From Methanomethylovorans sp. PtaU1.Bin073 (lineage in GTDB: Archaea; Halobacteriota; Methanosarcinia; Methanosarcinales; Methanosarcinaceae), in contig MVQW01000321.1 in NCBI GenBank assembly GCA_002067265.1, positions 1-5,205 of the forward strand: 5,205 nucleotides of DNA, written 5' to 3'. The position numbers were made by a program, and so were the translations under genes. Positions 5,190 through 5,205 of the stretch are shown piece by piece (within the stretch, counting starts at the first letter, position 1; every line of letters starts with the position of its first letter). The notes under the pieces were generated by a model. The model was not told the DNA's origin. It did no database searches and was given only the letters and a program-made list of their open reading frames with translations.

Positions 5190-5205
5190 GATATTTATCT
5201 ATGGA
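5190..5205 (+). pseudogene. IS256-type transposase fragment, 3' exon of the intron (continues past the window)
   Basis: The first two bases complete the Arg codon begun at 2969, and the frame continues YLSM, matching the conserved end of IS256-family transposases (..TG.RYLxM). Only 16 bases are visible, so the rest of the element and its terminal repeat lie beyond the window. Confidence 0.65.

Noticed and set aside
1..5205. CRISPR array, tRNA or rRNA genes
   Set aside because: No regularly spaced repeats and no tRNA-like cloverleaf or rRNA sequence were seen on either strand.

Overview
The window looks like an accessory, mobile-element-scarred region of a methanogenic archaeon, most likely from the Methanosarcinales. 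The AT-rich base composition, archaeal TATA boxes (around 681-688 on the + strand and 2494-2506 on the - strand), Shine-Dalgarno-led starts, T-tract termination, a chloroplast-like group II intron and the density of decayed genes all fit. The lineage is an inference; no single gene fixes it.

Layout. 1-660 holds a possible C-terminal gene end and a decayed 3' piece of hsdR (the restriction/translocase subunit of type I restriction-modification). 735-1338 is a small two-gene operon: a very acidic 155-aa protein of unknown function overlapping a 45-aa ribbon-helix-helix (RHH) DNA-binding protein. It has a TATA box embedded in an 18-bp palindrome and a T-tract terminator. 1501-1683 is a second hsdR 3' remnant. 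1834-2442 on the - strand encodes a 202-aa protein read here as two RHH modules in one chain, with a perfect 20-bp palindrome next to its promoter. 2647-2790 on the - strand is a third hsdR 3' remnant. From about 2829 there is the C-terminal end of an IS256-type transposase. It is interrupted at 2969/5190 by a group II intron of about 2.2 kb that carries a reverse transcriptase/maturase without a recognisable endonuclease domain. The transposase reading frame resumes at 5190 and runs off the window.

How it fits together. The intron is the best-defined element: both ends, the exon-binding loop, the domain IV basal stem, domain V and the branch-point helix can all be read directly. It lies in the sense orientation, so splicing would rejoin the transposase frame in phase. 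The upstream half has two intact RHH-containing loci set between three separately decayed copies of the same hsdR segment. That recurrence is the most unexplained pattern here, and it may mark a recombination or integration hotspot or the edge of an old defence island.
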